Counted from the first letter of the stretch, positions 37,027 to 46,230 are shown. The stretch: 64,000 nucleotides of DNA from JAMXLO01 sp963791495 (GCA_963791495.1 CAWBST010000017.1:1-64000); one strand, 5' to 3'. Made by a program: numbers and translations. Notes: generated by a model not told the origin, from the letters alone.

Positions 37027-37389
37027 CTATTCGTCGTTTCGTTCGACGAGTTTCAGATGAGGACGGCGACGCGGGTTAGGTTTGGGCGGAGGCATAGCTC
37101 GGGGAACCAGTCCCGTCTGGCGCAATGCCGCTACGATTTCCTCGCGGATAACGCCACGGACTTTCACGGCGTCGATGTCGTCTGCCAGGACTGCAACAGC
37201 GTGCGGTCGCTGCCATTTCCGCCGCTGATACGCGAGTTGCCGGTGCGATCCACTGCAAAAATCCGGGAGCCGTCCGCGCGGGTTGACCACGATCCTGCCG
37301 CCACACCACCCACACTGCACCGTCTTCGGCCGGCAAATCCGGTGCAAGTGATAATCTAGCCGCCGCTGCGCATCCCTGGTAATCGTCAT
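37027..37389 (-). CDS. Putative zinc-ribbon protein of the mobile element
   Basis: A 120-residue basic protein. 'VQCGWCGGRIVVNPRGRLPD' followed by FCSGSHRQLAYQRRKWQRP gives a C-x2-C...F-C-S pattern of a small zinc finger. A helical region follows (VRGVIREEIVAALRQTGLV), then a Pro/Arg tail. This type is common in alphaproteobacterial phages and islands near integrase genes. DNA binding is likely, exact role unknown. Confidence 0.55.
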   Translation of the reverse strand: MTITRDAQRRLDYHLHRICRPKTVQCGWCGGRIVVNPRGRLPDFCSGSHRQLAYQRRKWQRPHAVAVLADDIDAVKVRGVIREEIVAALRQTGLVPRAMPPPKPNPRRRPHLKLVERNDE

Positions 37390-37497
37390 TCACGAAATCA
37401 TTCACCAATAGCGGCAGCTGTCAATCTGCGCAGCGGCATCTGGCCGCCCTGACTCCGGCCGTTGGCAAGTCCCCAGTTGGAATAAGCATCACGGCCG

Positions 37498-38812
37498 TCA
37501 CTCCCGTCGGGGCTCAGCTGCGGGTGTTGCCGGGAGCTGACTTACGCCCATCAAGTCGGCCAACCTTTTTGCGGTGCGGTCAGCGACGGCTCTAGCGGGA
37601 TCAGGGGCGAGGTGTGCGTACCGCTCCGTGGTACTGGATTGACGGTGTCCGAGGAGTTTGCCGACGATGAAGAGACTGTCGCCGCCTGCCACCGCGGCGG
37701 ATGCGAACGCATGACGCATGTCGTGGATGCGCAGATCGGACAGCCCGGCGAGCGCGCGAACCCGTTGCCAAGGCTTCTGGATGCCGACGAAATGCCCGCC
37801 CGGACGATCGCCGGCAAGAACGTAGGGATTGCCCACCATGTGCGGCAAGGCAGCCAACACCGCGAGTGCGCCCGGGGGCAGATAGAGGTTCTTCGCACCC
37901 GTCTTGCTGTCCGGCAGCCGGGCCACGCCTTGCGTCAGATCAATCCACGCCCAGCGCAGGGTCAGAATTTCACTCAGCCGGGCACCTGTGAAGATGAGCA
38001 ATCGGAACACGGCAATCGCGCCAGTCCTCAGGCGTGTCGCGCCGTGGCATGCGCGCGTTGATCCAGGCGGCCCGCGCTGTCGGCAACAGGTCCCCGGTGT
38101 CGGCTTGGCGTTCGCATTCGGCTCGCCACGCCGCCTTGCTGGCGTCCGTCCAGCTCTGTGCAGCGCGGTCCAGGGCATCACCCAGCTGGGCGAGCTCGGC
38201 AGCCGTCAGCAGCCGCTCGTGCGGTTTCTCCGGGTAGCGCTCGATGTGCCGGCAGGGATTGGAGCCATCGGTCCGTTCGCCTACCTTCTCCGCCCAGCCG
38301 AGGATGGCGGACAGCAGCGCCAGCGCGCGGTTTGCGCCGACGGGCGCGGCTCGCAAGCCGTGATGGAACCGTGCCACTTCGGACCTGCCGATGTCGCGGA
38401 CCTTGCCGCTCCCCAGTGCAGGAAGAATGTGCAGTCTCAGGAGCCGCTCGTCTTCCGTGACGGTACGGACTTTCTTGTGCGGGCGCGCATACTCCGCAAG
38501 ATAGCGGTCGGCGAATGCGACCAGATCAGGGGCCGCCTTCTCGTGATCACGTTCGGAGGCAGGATCGGTACCGTTACGGATCAACCAGAGCAGGCGGATT
38601 GCTTCGCGTCGGGCGGTTTCTGGTCGCCAGTAGCCGCGTCCATCCCGACCGATGGTCAGGACACGCTGTCGGCCTTTGATGCGCGTCTTGACCAGGTAGA
38701 TCCGATCCCGTCCGCGATAGCGAACGCCGAACCCCCGCACCTCGGAATCCCAGAGCACCGTTCCACTGGACATCGCCTCGATGGCTGCTGCCGTGATGCG
38801 TCTGGTCGGCAT
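37498..38812 (-). pseudogene. Tyrosine-type integrase, frameshifted
   Basis: The N-terminal frame (38812 to about 38020) has the DUF4102-like arm domain (MPTRRITAAAIEAMSSGTVL, 'RGFGVRYRGRDRIYLVKTRI') and the SAM-like core-binding domain (LVAFADRYLAEYARPHKKV). Near 38010-38040 the frame shifts, and the catalytic domain follows: Arg in 'LLIFTGARLSEILTLRW', H-x-x-R in 'LSDLRIHDMRHAFASAAVAG', and His with nucleophile Tyr in 'LLGHRQSSTTERYAHLAP'. All five key residues are present, so one indel alone disables it, or it is a sequence error. It lies beside the right tRNA-Pro-like repeat, the normal position for an island integrase. An alternative start is at 38860. Confidence 0.85.
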
Positions 38813-38981
38813 GTCGCCTGCCTTTGCTCGGGCTGGTATCCAAAAATAACTGGATACCAACTGGATACCACGTCAGGTGCTATCATGCAACGACAGGGTA
38901 CGACGGAATGGCTGTTTTCCGGGCTTTGGCGGTGTCTGACATCTCGTGTCGATACCAAAATTACGACTGGGGGACTGGGGG

Positions 38982-39011
38982 TCGTGGGTTCAAATCCCGC
39001 CGCTCCGACCA
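38982..39011 (+). repeat. Right attachment-like repeat (tRNA-Pro 3' end with ACCA)
   Basis: Bases 38982-39007 repeat the 26 bp at 2744-2769 and here are followed by ACCA. The strand thus reads as a complete tRNA T-arm, acceptor strand, discriminator A and CCA. C1-G72 pairing with A73 is characteristic of tRNA-Pro. The matching 5' half is absent just upstream, where the integrase promoter region begins. This is the expected structure of an att site next to an integrase gene. Confidence 0.65.
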
Positions 39012-39340
39012 ATGAAATTAAGCACTTACAGATCAATTCAAATCGTTGCGGTGGACGCTGGATGCCAACGGGATGCCACCCCATTGGTTCTGGGCCTCGG
39101 GTGCGAGCCGGCCCTCATGCATGCCGCCGATCACGCGCGACAATTTCGGCCGAATGCCCGGCATCGTTCCAAGCGGGCCACAGGCGCACACAGCGGCTGA
39201 ATTTGAAGGCGGTGCACGGCGCGTCTGTTCGGGGCCCACCCGGTTCGTCGACGTCGCGAACCGCAACCCGCCGCAATCGCCGGCCCGCGCTCGAAGGGCG
39301 GGAGCAGCCGCCTGGGTCGCCGCGAGCCAACGACTGCTCG
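39012..39340. other. Region without a recognisable gene
   Basis: I see no supportable gene between the att-like repeat and the start of similarity to the ChW-like gene. Confidence 0.4.
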
Positions 39341-39822
39341 GGATTGCCCGCCGCCGCCGGGACCGGTTGGAAAGCCGCAGGCGGTTACCATCAGCACGTT
39401 CCGCGAGGATGGCTGGATGAACGGCGGCGAAGCAGCTGCGTTGGTCCGCGTCTCGGATGGATCGGCACAAATATTGGTGACCGTCTACCAGGCGCCATCG
39501 GCACCGTCAGAATCAGCGCCGCGGCTGCAAATGATGCTATTGGGTGCGGACGGAGAGGCGGTGGGCGGCCCGACGCAGGGGGTGCGAGTGTCGACGCAGA
39601 GGTGATTGCCCATGTGCAGCGAACCTGTGACGTACCGGCGAAAATCGGAGAGTGGATCGGCCGGCCTGGCAGCTGTGGATCGAGGGGTTGTCTGTCGCCT
39701 GACGCCAGCCGATATTGAGTACCAGGCGGTGCTGGGCCGCGGCTGGATGTCGCCGTGGATCGAGGGGGCAAGTCTGTGGCAGTTGCGAGATGGCGCTACC
39801 GCTGCTTGGGCTCTAGCTGAAG
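39341..39822 (+). pseudogene. Degraded copy of the ChW-like gene at 22962
   Basis: This stretch aligns base by base with about 23155-23660, the middle of the intact gene, with scattered substitutions and several small indels. Shared landmarks are the bases coding 'STFREDGWMNGG', 'EVIAHVQRT' and 'DVPAKIGEWIGR', and 'PADIEYQAVLGRGWMSPWIE'. Frames change several times, and both ends of the gene are missing. Similarity stops near 39822, where sigma-factor sequence begins. Confidence 0.8.
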
Positions 39823-40414
39823 TATTCGACGATGCGACCGTGGGCGATCTGGCGCACGACATCCCTGTGGCGCTGATGCTGGTGCTGGAGCGGCTGTCGC
39901 CGTTGGAGCGGGCAAGTTTTTCTGCTGCACGACGTGCTCGGCCTTGACTTCGCCGAGGTATCGCGAGCACTAGGCCGCGTGCCGTCAGCTTGCGGTGCGG
40001 GCCCGCGCGCATGTCGAGGCCGGCCGGCCGCGCTTTTCTGCTTCGCGCGAACAAGGCTATCGGCTGGCCGCGGCGTTTCAGGCGGCGGTTGCATCAGGCG
40101 ATACCGGGACGCTGATGCGGGTACTCGCCGAGGATGCGGTGCTGTATTCGGACGGCGGCGGCAAGCGCGCGGCGGCACTCAATCCGATTTACGGCGCCGA
40201 CCGGATCGTGCGGTTCTTCGCCGGCGTTCTGCGCAAGAATTCGGCGTTGGCCACCGTTGCGGCGCGGTCCGCCACGGTCAATGGACTGCCGGGGTTCGTG
40301 ATGCGCGAGGATGACGGCTCGATCGACACGATGGCGATCGAACAGCGCGACGGCCGCATCGTCGCGATCTATCTGACGCGCAATCCCGAGAAGCTGCGGC
40401 ACGTGCGGTTTTGA
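39823..40414 (+). pseudogene. SigJ-like ECF sigma factor, 3' remnant
   Basis: Only sigma region 4 and the C-terminal SnoaL-like domain remain. Frame A reads 'DLAHDIPVALMLVLERLSPL', then ERASF. Frame B reads 'LGLDFAEVSRALGRVPSAC'. Frame C (39995-40414) reads 'RARAHVEAGRPRFSASREQG', 'YRLAAAFQAAVASGDTGTLM' and 'LAEDAVLYSDGGGKRAAALN'. The SnoaL-like domain is characteristic of ECF41/SigJ factors. Sigma region 2 is missing, replaced by the ChW-gene remnant, and two frameshifts occur. Non-functional. Confidence 0.75.
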
Positions 40415-40459
40415 ACGACGCGCGTCATTGCGCCGCTCAGCCTTGATCACGACACGGCG

Positions 40460-40954
40460 TCAGGCTGCCGTCTGACCCGCTTGTGCAGCCTCAATCTTGG
40501 CGATGTCGATCCGGCGCATGGTCATCATGGCGTTCATCGCCCGCTTCGCGGCGGCACGATCCGGATCCTTCATTGCGGCCATCAGGGCTCGCGGCACGAT
40601 CTGCCAGGAGAAACCCCAACGGTCCTTGCACCAGCTGCACTGGCTTTCGCTGCCGCCATTCTCGATGATTGCATTCCAATAGCGGTCGGTTTCTGCCTGG
40701 TCGTCGGTCATCACCTGGAAGCTCACCGCCTCGTTCGGCGTGAACGCGGGGCCACCATTCAGACCGACAAAGGCTTGGCCGAGTACGGTGAACTCGACGG
40801 TCAACTCGCTACCCTGTTTACCGCCAGGAAAATCGGATGGCGATTGAAGCGCTTGTCCTACATAGCTGTCGGGAAACGTGGCCGCGTAGAATTCCGCTGC
40901 CTTCCGCGCCTCGCCATGCTCGAACCACAGACAGGTGACGATTTTTCCGCTCAT
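40460..40954 (-). CDS. PhnB/VOC-family protein
   Basis: A 164-residue protein of the 3-demethylubiquinone-9 3-methyltransferase-like VOC fold. It has 'VTCLWFEHGEARKAAEFYAA', 'FPDSYVGQALQSPSDFPGGK', 'VSFQVMTDDQAETDRYWNAI', and 'WCKDRWGFSWQIVPRALMAA' near the end. These match the PhnB-like group, for which the metal-binding role is known but the substrate usually is not. The start at 40954 follows GAGGGA. A stand-alone chromosomal gene, convergent with the sigma-factor remnant. Confidence 0.87.
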   Translation of the reverse strand: MSGKIVTCLWFEHGEARKAAEFYAATFPDSYVGQALQSPSDFPGGKQGSELTVEFTVLGQAFVGLNGGPAFTPNEAVSFQVMTDDQAETDRYWNAIIENGGSESQCSWCKDRWGFSWQIVPRALMAAMKDPDRAAAKRAMNAMMTMRRIDIAKIEAAQAGQTAA

Positions 40955-41162
40955 AGAAATTCCCTCACTGGCCTTGACGGCACACCTCGGTATCAACGTG
41001 CATGAAGCATGTCGATAAGGTCTGCTTCAAGACGAGGTTATTCTTTCACGACAGCTGCCTCAGCGTCCAAGCGCCGTAGGCGGCACGTGCTTTGGCACGA
41101 CATTTTGACTTATGGCGCTGAACCGGCAAACCAAGCGATGGAAACGCAATGCTTAGGCTAAG

Positions 41163-41876
41163 TTACGCCTCCAAGATACGCCGCCCCCCTTCAAGCAGCA
41201 TGTCGCTGATCCCTGCCGACTTCATCACGTCCGCTTGCATCCTGCGTCCCGTCTGGTGGATGCGCCTTGTGATCTCCTGCTGCGCCTTCACGACTTCCGG
41301 ATGGTCCAGCTCGCCGGGATAACCGAGGCTCTGCGCGAAGTCATTCGGCCCTATGCTGTAAAGATCGATACCCGGCACTGCGAGAATGGCGTCCAGGTTC
41401 TCCAGCACGGCCACGTCTTCCAGCAAGGCGCAAACCAGCATCTGTTCGTTCGCCTCGCGGTAGTACGCCGCTTTGTCCGGGATGCCGGCATTGTAGTCGG
41501 TGCCGCGGTTGCCGCCAAATGAACGTTCACCCAACGGGCCGAAATAGCACGCCCGCACCAACTGGCGGGCATCCGCTTCGGTGGCGATATGGGGGCCCAG
41601 GATGCCCATGATTCCGCGGTCGAGATAGCGCAGGATGGTTGATGAGCCGATATCAGGCACCCGGGCGAAGGTCGTCAGGTGATAGCGCTCAGCGGTCCGG
41701 CACAGGTCCTCGAGCCGCTCCAGATCGAAGGGCCCATGCTCACCGTCGATGAAGACAAAGTCAAAGTCGAGCTTCCCCAGAATGTCGATGACCCATGGAC
41801 TGGGGAAGGTAAGGCCGTAGCCACATGCCTTGCGGCCGGCGCGCATGGCGGCCTTGATTCGGTTCGGTTGATTCAT
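41163..41876 (-). CDS. HpcH/HpaI-type aldolase/citrate lyase family
   Basis: A protein of about 237 residues, TIM-barrel class II pyruvate aldolase type. The start at 41876 has AGGAGG 7 bases upstream; a longer frame upstream is not supported. 'FDFVFIDGEHGPFDLERLED' carries the acid and His motif. 'TTFARVPDIGSSTILRYLDR' has the substrate-binding Arg. 'MGILGPHIATEADARQLVRA' and 'GIDLYSIGPNDFAQSLGYPG' complete the metal-binding pattern. Such enzymes cleave or form 4-hydroxy-2-oxo acids such as 2-keto-3-deoxy sugar acids. The gene is divergent from the MetE-like gene. Confidence 0.88.
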   Translation of the reverse strand: MNQPNRIKAAMRAGRKACGYGLTFPSPWVIDILGKLDFDFVFIDGEHGPFDLERLEDLCRTAERYHLTTFARVPDIGSSTILRYLDRGIMGILGPHIATEADARQLVRACYFGPLGERSFGGNRGTDYNAGIPDKAAYYREANEQMLVCALLEDVAVLENLDAILAVPGIDLYSIGPNDFAQSLGYPGELDHPEVVKAQQEITRRIHQTGRRMQADVMKSAGISDMLLEGGRRILEA

Positions 41877-42054
41877 TGGGCGTCCTCCTGTGTGCTGGCG
41901 TGCCCGAATAATGGCGCATTGGCCTCGCCGCGTCATGCCGGTGCTTGCCCCGGCGCTGTGCTCTGGAACGCGCACCGCTACCTTACGACGGGCCGAACCG
42001 TCGCCGGGTCGGCCTCGACCTGTCATAATGGTGCCATATGGGGAGAGGGCTACG

Positions 42055-43119
42055 ATGAGCGCAGCAACAGCGAACAAGCCAATCGTCCATTTCGTCGGCA
42101 GCATCCCGTTGCCGGACGCCGAGACGGTGTTCCGGACCCTGGTGGCAGCAACCGCACCGCACCTAAAGCGCCTGCCGGACGGCGAGACCGGTATCCGCAA
42201 GACCTGGATCCGCTTTCTGCAGCAGGTGCTGGCCGATAATCCGGCGATCGAGGCGGCAAGCGATGTACCGCCGTTCAAATTTACCCAGTGGGACGGCGCG
42301 GTATTGCGCGAAATTCCGCGCCTGCGCGTGAAGGCCGGCACGCAGCTCGACCCGGCAACCGTCAAAACCGGCTATGCCGACATGGCGATCGAGTCGTGGC
42401 GGCTGTTCGATCGTCTGCAGCAGGAAGGTGTGATCCCCGCCGGCGTCAAGTTCCAGATCTCGCTGCCGACCCCGATTGCGCCGACCTACAACAACATGGT
42501 GCCGACCGATCGGCCCGCGCTGATCCCGATGTTGACGACGCACATGCTCGGCGAGGTCGCCGCGATCGCGCAGGCCTTGCCCAATGACCGCATCGCGCTG
42601 CAATGGGACGTATGCCAGGAGGTCATCGCCTGGGAGGGCTACTACGAGCCAGGGCCGGTTGATTTCCGGAAGGAGACGATCGCCGAGCTGATCGCGATCG
42701 GCGACGGCGTCCCGGCATCGATCGAGCTCGGCTACCACTTGTGCTACGGCAGCCCGGCCGACGAGCACGTGATCCAGCCGAAGGACGCCGGGATCATGGT
42801 CGAGATGACCAACGCGGTATCGGCAGGGGTGCAGCGGCCGATCCAGTTCTTCCACCTGCCGGTGCCAAAGCCGCGCACCGACGACGCCTTTTTCGCACCG
42901 CTCGATGGGCTCAAGTTGCGCCCGGAAACCGAGCTCTATCTCGGCCTCGTTCACCGCGATGACATGCCCGGCAACTCTGCTCGCCTCGCTGCCGCCCGGC
43001 GCCATGCCCGGGTCGACGGCGTGGCCACCGAATGCGGCATGGCGCGCGGCGATCCCCAGCGTTTTCCGGGGCTGCTCGCAGCGCATGTGCAGACCGCCGA
43101 ACTGGGAGCGCAGGTATAG
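42055..43119 (+). CDS. MetE/UROD-like zinc methyltransferase family protein
   Basis: A 354-residue protein with the fold of the C-terminal domain of cobalamin-independent methionine synthase. 'VHFVGSIPLPDAETVFRTLV' is the family opening. The zinc-site residues seem kept: His and Cys in 'SIELGYHLCYGSPADEH', Glu in 'DAGIMVEMTNAVSAG', and Cys in 'VATECGMARGDPQRF'. It lacks the MetE N-terminal domain, so it is probably an alkyl-transfer enzyme for another substrate, not methionine synthase. Ribosome site GGGGAGAGGG. Its stop overlaps the start of the MHS transporter (TAGTG), so the two are translationally coupled and probably act on one compound. Confidence 0.8.
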   Translation: MSAATANKPIVHFVGSIPLPDAETVFRTLVAATAPHLKRLPDGETGIRKTWIRFLQQVLADNPAIEAASDVPPFKFTQWDGAVLREIPRLRVKAGTQLDPATVKTGYADMAIESWRLFDRLQQEGVIPAGVKFQISLPTPIAPTYNNMVPTDRPALIPMLTTHMLGEVAAIAQALPNDRIALQWDVCQEVIAWEGYYEPGPVDFRKETIAELIAIGDGVPASIELGYHLCYGSPADEHVIQPKDAGIMVEMTNAVSAGVQRPIQFFHLPVPKPRTDDAFFAPLDGLKLRPETELYLGLVHRDDMPGNSARLAAARRHARVDGVATECGMARGDPQRFPGLLAAHVQTAELGAQV

Positions 43120-44450
43120 TGGCTCGCCGGATCACGGTTGACGCGACCCTGCATGGCACAGTGGCGGCGCCGCGCCTTTCCAGCGTGATCATTGCTGCGA
43201 CGATCGGAAACATCCTCGAATGGTTTGATTTTCTCGTCTACGGATTCTTCGCTGCAACGCTTGCCGAAGTGTTCTTCCCTGCCAGCAATCCGACCGTATC
43301 GCTGCTGATCACCTTCGGTGCATTCGGCCTGTCCTACGTCGTGCGTCCATTGGGCGCCATCGTCATTGGCGCCTATACCGACCGCGCTGGGCGCAAAGCG
43401 GGACTCATGCTGTCGATCGCGCTGATGATGATCGGCACGACGTTGATGGTTGTCACGCCCGGCTATGCCGCGATCGGCATCGCCGCGCCAGTCATCATCA
43501 CGATCGCACGTCTCCTCCAAGGATTCTCGGTCGGAGGCGAGTTCGGCAGCGCCGTCAGTTTTCTCGTCGAGCACGCCGGCGATCGCAAGGGCTACAGCGC
43601 GAGCTGGCAGTGGGCCAGCACCGGTATCATCTCGGTCATTGTCTCGCTCTTCGGCCTCGCCCTGACGACGCTGCTCACGCACCAGCAGCTGATCGATTGG
43701 GGGTGGCGAATCCCCTATGTGTTCGGCCTGTTGGTTGGCCCCATCGGGCTCTACATCCGCGCGCGCATGGCCGAGACACCGGAGTTTCTCGAAGCCGCCA
43801 AGCAGCCGACCATGCCGATCGGCGAATTGCTTCACCGCCAACCGATCTCCGTACTGCTCGCGTTCGGCATCTCGATCATCTCGAACAGCTCCTACTACCT
43901 GCTGCTCTACATCCCCACATACGGCGTGAAGACGCTGCATCTGCCGGCCTACACCGGCTTTGCCGCGACGCTGCTCGGCGGTGTCGTGCTTGCCATCTTT
44001 TCGGTCATCGCGGGACATTGGTCCGATAAGACCCCGCGGCCACGCATCATGCTGGTGATGGCGTGGCTGTTTGCGATCGCTGCCTACCCGACCTTCTGGC
44101 TGATGGTGGCCTTTCCTTCACTTGCCACTGCGATGTTCGCCGTCGGCCTCCTCAACCTCATCAAGGCGGGGTACAGCGGGGTGCTGCCGTCGCTGTTGGC
44201 GGAGCAGTTCCCCGTCGAGACACGCGCGGTCGGGATCGCCTTCAGCTACAGCGTCTCGGTGACAATTTTCGGCGGCTTTGCCCCGTTTGTCGCGACATGG
44301 CTAATCGCGCAGACCGGAGATCCGCTATCGCCCAGCTTCTATCTGATGGCAACCGCTCTCCTCAGCGTCATCGCCCTGGTGGCGATCCAGCGGCGGGTCG
44401 CGAGTGCGCCGGCCGGAGGACCACTCGGCGCGCCTGCGGAGTTGCGCTAA
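43119..44450 (+). CDS. MHS-family (metabolite:H+ symporter) MFS transporter
   Basis: A 443-residue inner-membrane protein with about 12 helices. It starts with GTG at the stop of the preceding gene. 'AATIGNILEWFDFLVYGFFA' is the MHS signature in helix 1. 'GAYTDRAGRKAGLMLSIALM' is the MFS loop 2-3 motif. 'RLLQGFSVGGEFGSAVSFLV' in helix 4 is also typical of ShiA/KgtP/CitA-type carriers. The substrate is likely an organic acid or zwitterion. Coupling to the MetE-like gene suggests uptake of its substrate. Confidence 0.9.
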   Translation: MARRITVDATLHGTVAAPRLSSVIIAATIGNILEWFDFLVYGFFAATLAEVFFPASNPTVSLLITFGAFGLSYVVRPLGAIVIGAYTDRAGRKAGLMLSIALMMIGTTLMVVTPGYAAIGIAAPVIITIARLLQGFSVGGEFGSAVSFLVEHAGDRKGYSASWQWASTGIISVIVSLFGLALTTLLTHQQLIDWGWRIPYVFGLLVGPIGLYIRARMAETPEFLEAAKQPTMPIGELLHRQPISVLLAFGISIISNSSYYLLLYIPTYGVKTLHLPAYTGFAATLLGGVVLAIFSVIAGHWSDKTPRPRIMLVMAWLFAIAAYPTFWLMVAFPSLATAMFAVGLLNLIKAGYSGVLPSLLAEQFPVETRAVGIAFSYSVSVTIFGGFAPFVATWLIAQTGDPLSPSFYLMATALLSVIALVAIQRRVASAPAGGPLGAPAELR

Positions 44451-45175
44451 CCATCCAACTCCGAATAGCGGCGGAAGATGCCGGTTTCCTTGAAAGGTAC
44501 GCGCCGTTCGCTCGCCAGATAGATCTTCAAGCGCGGCCGTTCCGCCACTGCCTTGCGCAGGGCCGTCACGCGCGGCAGCTTCGCCAATTCTCGCTCGGAC
44601 GCGAGAGGAAACGCGAACCGCAATCCCTCGATCAACTGGAACAACGACAGATCGGCATAGGTGACGGAGCTGCCAACCAGGTGATCTGCGCCCGCCGGGT
44701 TCGCTGCTAGAATCCGCTCGAACCAGCCGAGGAACTTCGGCATCCGATCCCTGCGGAAAACCGCGGCACGCGCGATTGCCTCATCCTTTTGCTCGTGGAA
44801 CCACTTGTCCTCGTCGATCGGATGGTGCGAATTATACACCTCCGCGACTATGTCGGTAATCGTGAGTTGGATCTGATGCGTCCACAGTCGGCCGTCTTCG
44901 TCAGCTGGCGCAAGTCCGATCCGCCCGCCCAGATACAGCAGGATCGTAGCGGCGTGGCTGACGATCATGTCGCCATCGCGCAGGAACGGAGGGGCGAATG
45001 GGATGTGTGACGTGCCCTCACCGCGCATCAGGGCCAGCATGGCCGCAACGCCGCGTCCCTCCGTCTCCAAGCCGCGCGCCACATCGATATAGTCGGCCCC
45101 TGCATCTTCCAGCGCGAGGCGGACGAACTCGCCGCGTCCCTGGATTTCCGGCCAATAGAAGAACTCGTAAGCCAT
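44447..45175 (-). CDS. Glutathione S-transferase family protein
   Basis: A 242-residue two-domain GST. The thioredoxin-like N-domain is 'MAYEFFYWPEIQGRGEFVRL' with 'PFAPPFLRDGDMIVSHAATI', which contains the cis-Pro and the Ser of the glutathione site. The helical C-domain has 'HPIDEDKWFHEQKDEAIARA' and 'VTYADLSLFQLIEGL', the GST N-cap box region. The N-terminal Tyr4/Tyr7 could be catalytic. It lies convergent with the MHS transporter, overlapping 4 bases, and 11-27 bases upstream of the broken amidohydrolase gene on the same strand. Confidence 0.88.
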   Translation of the reverse strand: MAYEFFYWPEIQGRGEFVRLALEDAGADYIDVARGLETEGRGVAAMLALMRGEGTSHIPFAPPFLRDGDMIVSHAATILLYLGGRIGLAPADEDGRLWTHQIQLTITDIVAEVYNSHHPIDEDKWFHEQKDEAIARAAVFRRDRMPKFLGWFERILAANPAGADHLVGSSVTYADLSLFQLIEGLRFAFPLASERELAKLPRVTALRKAVAERPRLKIYLASERRVPFKETGIFRRYSELDG

Positions 45176-45201
45176 GGCGTGCCTCTTATGGTCGTGGGCG
45201 C

Positions 45202-46230
45202 TCAGGCGCCGAGCTTGAAGAACTCGACGGCGTTGCCCGCCCAGATCTTGGCCTTTTCGCTCTCTGGTACATTGGCATAGATCTCATCGATGATCGGCCG
45301 CGAGTTCGGCCACTCGTTCTCGATATGCGGAAAGTCGGTGGCGAACATGATGTGGTCGACGCCGATGTGATGCCGCTGCTCGACCGCGACGCGCTCGGTA
45401 CTGAACGGTGAAGTAGATGTTCTGCCGCACATAGTCGCCGGGCAGATGCCTCAGCGGTGCGAAGCCAAGATATTCCTGCGCCCACCCCACGTGGCGCTGA
45501 TACCAGAGATCCATGTGCTCGAGCCAGAACGGTACCCAGCCGACCCGCGTCTCCGCGAACAGTACCTTGAGCCTGGGGAATCGCTCGAACACGCCGGCCA
45601 GCACCAGTTGCGCGATGCTGACCGCCGGCGGCAAGCCAAAATTGGTCAACCATTCCAGGAACGGCCGGCGCAGCCGCCGCATGATCACCGGATCCTCCTT
45701 GGGATACTTGAACGTCGGCTGACTGGCACGTGCCCCGGTGCGGTAAAGCTGGACATGCGCGGTGACCGGCATGTCGAGATCGAGTGCCGCCGCCCAGAAC
45801 CGGTCGTCCTCCGCCGTCGGGTAGCCCATGCCATTGGGCAGGCCCCCGAGCAGCACGCCCTTGAGACCGAGCTTCTTGCAGTGCTCCATCTCGGCGATGG
45901 CGTCATCGATATTGCTGATCGGCATGACGCCCATGCCAATAAGGCGATCAGGCGCGACCGCGCAGTATTCCTCCGCCAGCCAGTCATTGTAGCCGCGGAT
46001 CACCGCCTTGTACACTTCGTCATGGGCAATGTTGCGCCAGAACACCGGTCCCGCGACCATCGCTGCAAACAACACTTCGGCTTCCATGCCGTCCTGGTCC
46101 TGTTCGCGTACGCGCTGCTCGGGCCCACCTGTGCCGGCGGCGTCGGTGACCTTGAGGCCGAAGGGCTGCCAGGTGCCGGGAGCGTGACCGGCGCGCAGAT
46201 CAAGGAAATTTGCTTCCTTAGTGGGCTAGA
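45202..46230 (-). pseudogene. Amidohydrolase-2 family protein, truncated and frameshifted
   Basis: The reading frame opens at about 46230 with 'EANFLDLRAGHAPGTWQPFG', then 'DPEQRV'-like text (GPEQRVREQDQDGMEAEVLF), so the family's first 60-100 residues with the N-terminal metal site are missing. The core follows: 'WLAEEYCAVAPDRLIGMGVM', 'ALDLDMPVTAHVQLYRTGAR' with a metal His, and 'FPRLKVLFAETRVGWVPFWL'. Near 45405 the frame shifts, and the end reads 'VDHIMFATDFPHIENEWPNS' with the catalytic Asp. Homologues are metal-dependent hydrolases or decarboxylases. Two lesions make function unlikely. Confidence 0.75.

Noticed and set aside
37904..39718. A 604-codon plus-strand open frame
   Set aside because: It runs antisense to the integrase and then through the att repeat and the ChW remnant; no coherent protein.
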